This document shows, piece by piece, positions 63,323 to 64,000 of a stretch of 64,000 nt of DNA. The translations under genes were made by a program, and so were the position numbers. Below the pieces are notes generated by a model. That model made no database searches. It saw only the letters and a list, made by a program, of their open reading frames with translations, and was not told the DNA's origin. How positions within the stretch are numbered: the stretch's first letter is position 1; each line of letters opens with the position of its first letter. The stretch lies in assembly GCA_036897445.1 (NCBI GenBank), contig JAYMTL010000042.1:1-64000 (forward strand), in the 5' to 3' direction. Origin of the DNA: Pelargonium tetragonum. Lineage: Eukaryota > Streptophyta > Magnoliopsida > Geraniales > Geraniaceae.

Positions 63323-64000
63323 AAATAGAAAGATGCCCTTAAGTTCCTTGTGACTCCCCCTTTTTATTGACGCAAGACCTGGGCTGATAGAAACCTTTCT
63401 AGGAACAAAAACTTCGACTTTGACCTGTTAACTCCTCTAAAGCCTAACTTCTTCTTATTCATTTTTAGGAGTCCTGGCTTAGTTATAACACCCCGAAAAA
63501 CTTTCCTTATAGTTTCCGGGATCGGTTAAAACGACTTTAGCAACACTTTCAAAAAAGGTAAATTAAAAAAAAAAAAAAGTATCTAGGCTATTACTTTCTA
63601 TTTTATAAGAAAGACCGGAAACCTTCTCCTTGCAATATCCACCAGTATTCTAAAAAAACTTACTAAAAATAAGAATAGAACCCTAAAAATTTGAATTTAA
63701 GAGGGCCTTCAATTCCCTTTATCTTAATATTATTCCTGTAAAAATCCTTGCCTATCTGATTTAAACAAAAATCTATAGTTTAAAAACTCCTGTTGACTTG
63801 CTCCTACCCTTATCCATACTTGTTTCTTCACCATAACTTTCTTATACATACCGCTTTTGTAATACTTGCTCTCTGTGTACCCTTGTTTTCTTAGTCTAGA
63901 TAGCCATCAGAGTCTTCGTACCCTCTATCCTTCATTGTTAAGAAATTGGAACTCCTATTTTACATTATAGTTCCTACTCCCTTTTTCTAGATTCAGAATC

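Larger units (their letters stand above)
55166..64000. other. Non-coding stretch with repeat-rich islands
   Basis: No gene supported. From 55.2 to 60.4 kb the usual GC-palindrome texture continues, with a weak tRNA-like sequence near 57815. From 60.4 to 62.8 kb low-complexity islands dominate and carry repeat copies B, C and D. The hydrophobic 68-codon frame at 61104-61310 (minus) is a translation of that low-complexity sequence. A 14-A run lies at 63565-63578 and a T-rich tract near 57088-57110. Confidence 0.5.

Overview
This 64 kb window is A+T-rich (about 36% G+C, estimated by eye on samples) and shows no protein-coding gene I can support on either strand. The longest open frame is 128 codons (2798-3184, minus). 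At this composition stops make up about 7% of codons, so roughly one such frame is expected by chance in six frames of 64 kb. None of the longer frames shows a recognisable domain. I also found no intact rRNA, no group I or II intron core, no CRISPR array, no insertion sequence and no retroelement.

What can be recognised is a thin scatter of tRNA genes and tRNA-like sequences of bacterial/organellar type. The best is an initiator tRNA-fMet(CAU) at 55091-55165 (minus). Next is an unmistakable 5' half of tRNA-Gln(UUG) at 11341-11384, which stops after the anticodon arm. Less regular are a Lys(UUU)-like gene at 50055-50132 (minus) and a Val(UAC)-like gene at 40717-40798. Three weaker relatives lie near 15.96, 25.73 and 57.82 kb. 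Nearly all have a good D/anticodon half but a poorly paired or interrupted T-arm or acceptor side. An initiator tRNA with an unpaired 1-72 end suggests a mitochondrial or plastid genome, probably a large, gene-poor one, or a nuclear insertion of such DNA. I cannot name the organism.

The sequence has two textures. Most of it (about 1-17.9, 18.1-21.4, 21.6-42.4, 43-46.7, 47.1-50.5 and 51.2-60.4 kb) is peppered with short GC-rich palindromic words such as GGGCCC and GGATCC, well above chance. The rest consists of low-complexity islands (about 17.93-18.12, 21.42-21.56, 42.5-42.9, 46.74-47.1, 50.5-51.2 and 60.4-62.8 kb) built from short purine or pyrimidine runs.

The islands at 42.5 and 60.4-62.8 kb share a diverged dispersed repeat family (copies at 42.54-42.76, 60.85-61.31 and 62.33-62.73 kb). 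Its GC-rich core recurs near 14.83, 52.54 and 61.39 kb, and two copies look like ~100-bp units bounded by inverted repeats. Other dispersed perfect repeats of 18-20 bp, several strong hairpins (18.9, 24.4, 36.1, 36.4, 40.0 and 60.3 kb) and poly-C tracts of up to 13 complete the picture. The window therefore reads as an expanded, repeat-driven organellar spacer holding a few, possibly partly broken or edited, tRNA genes.
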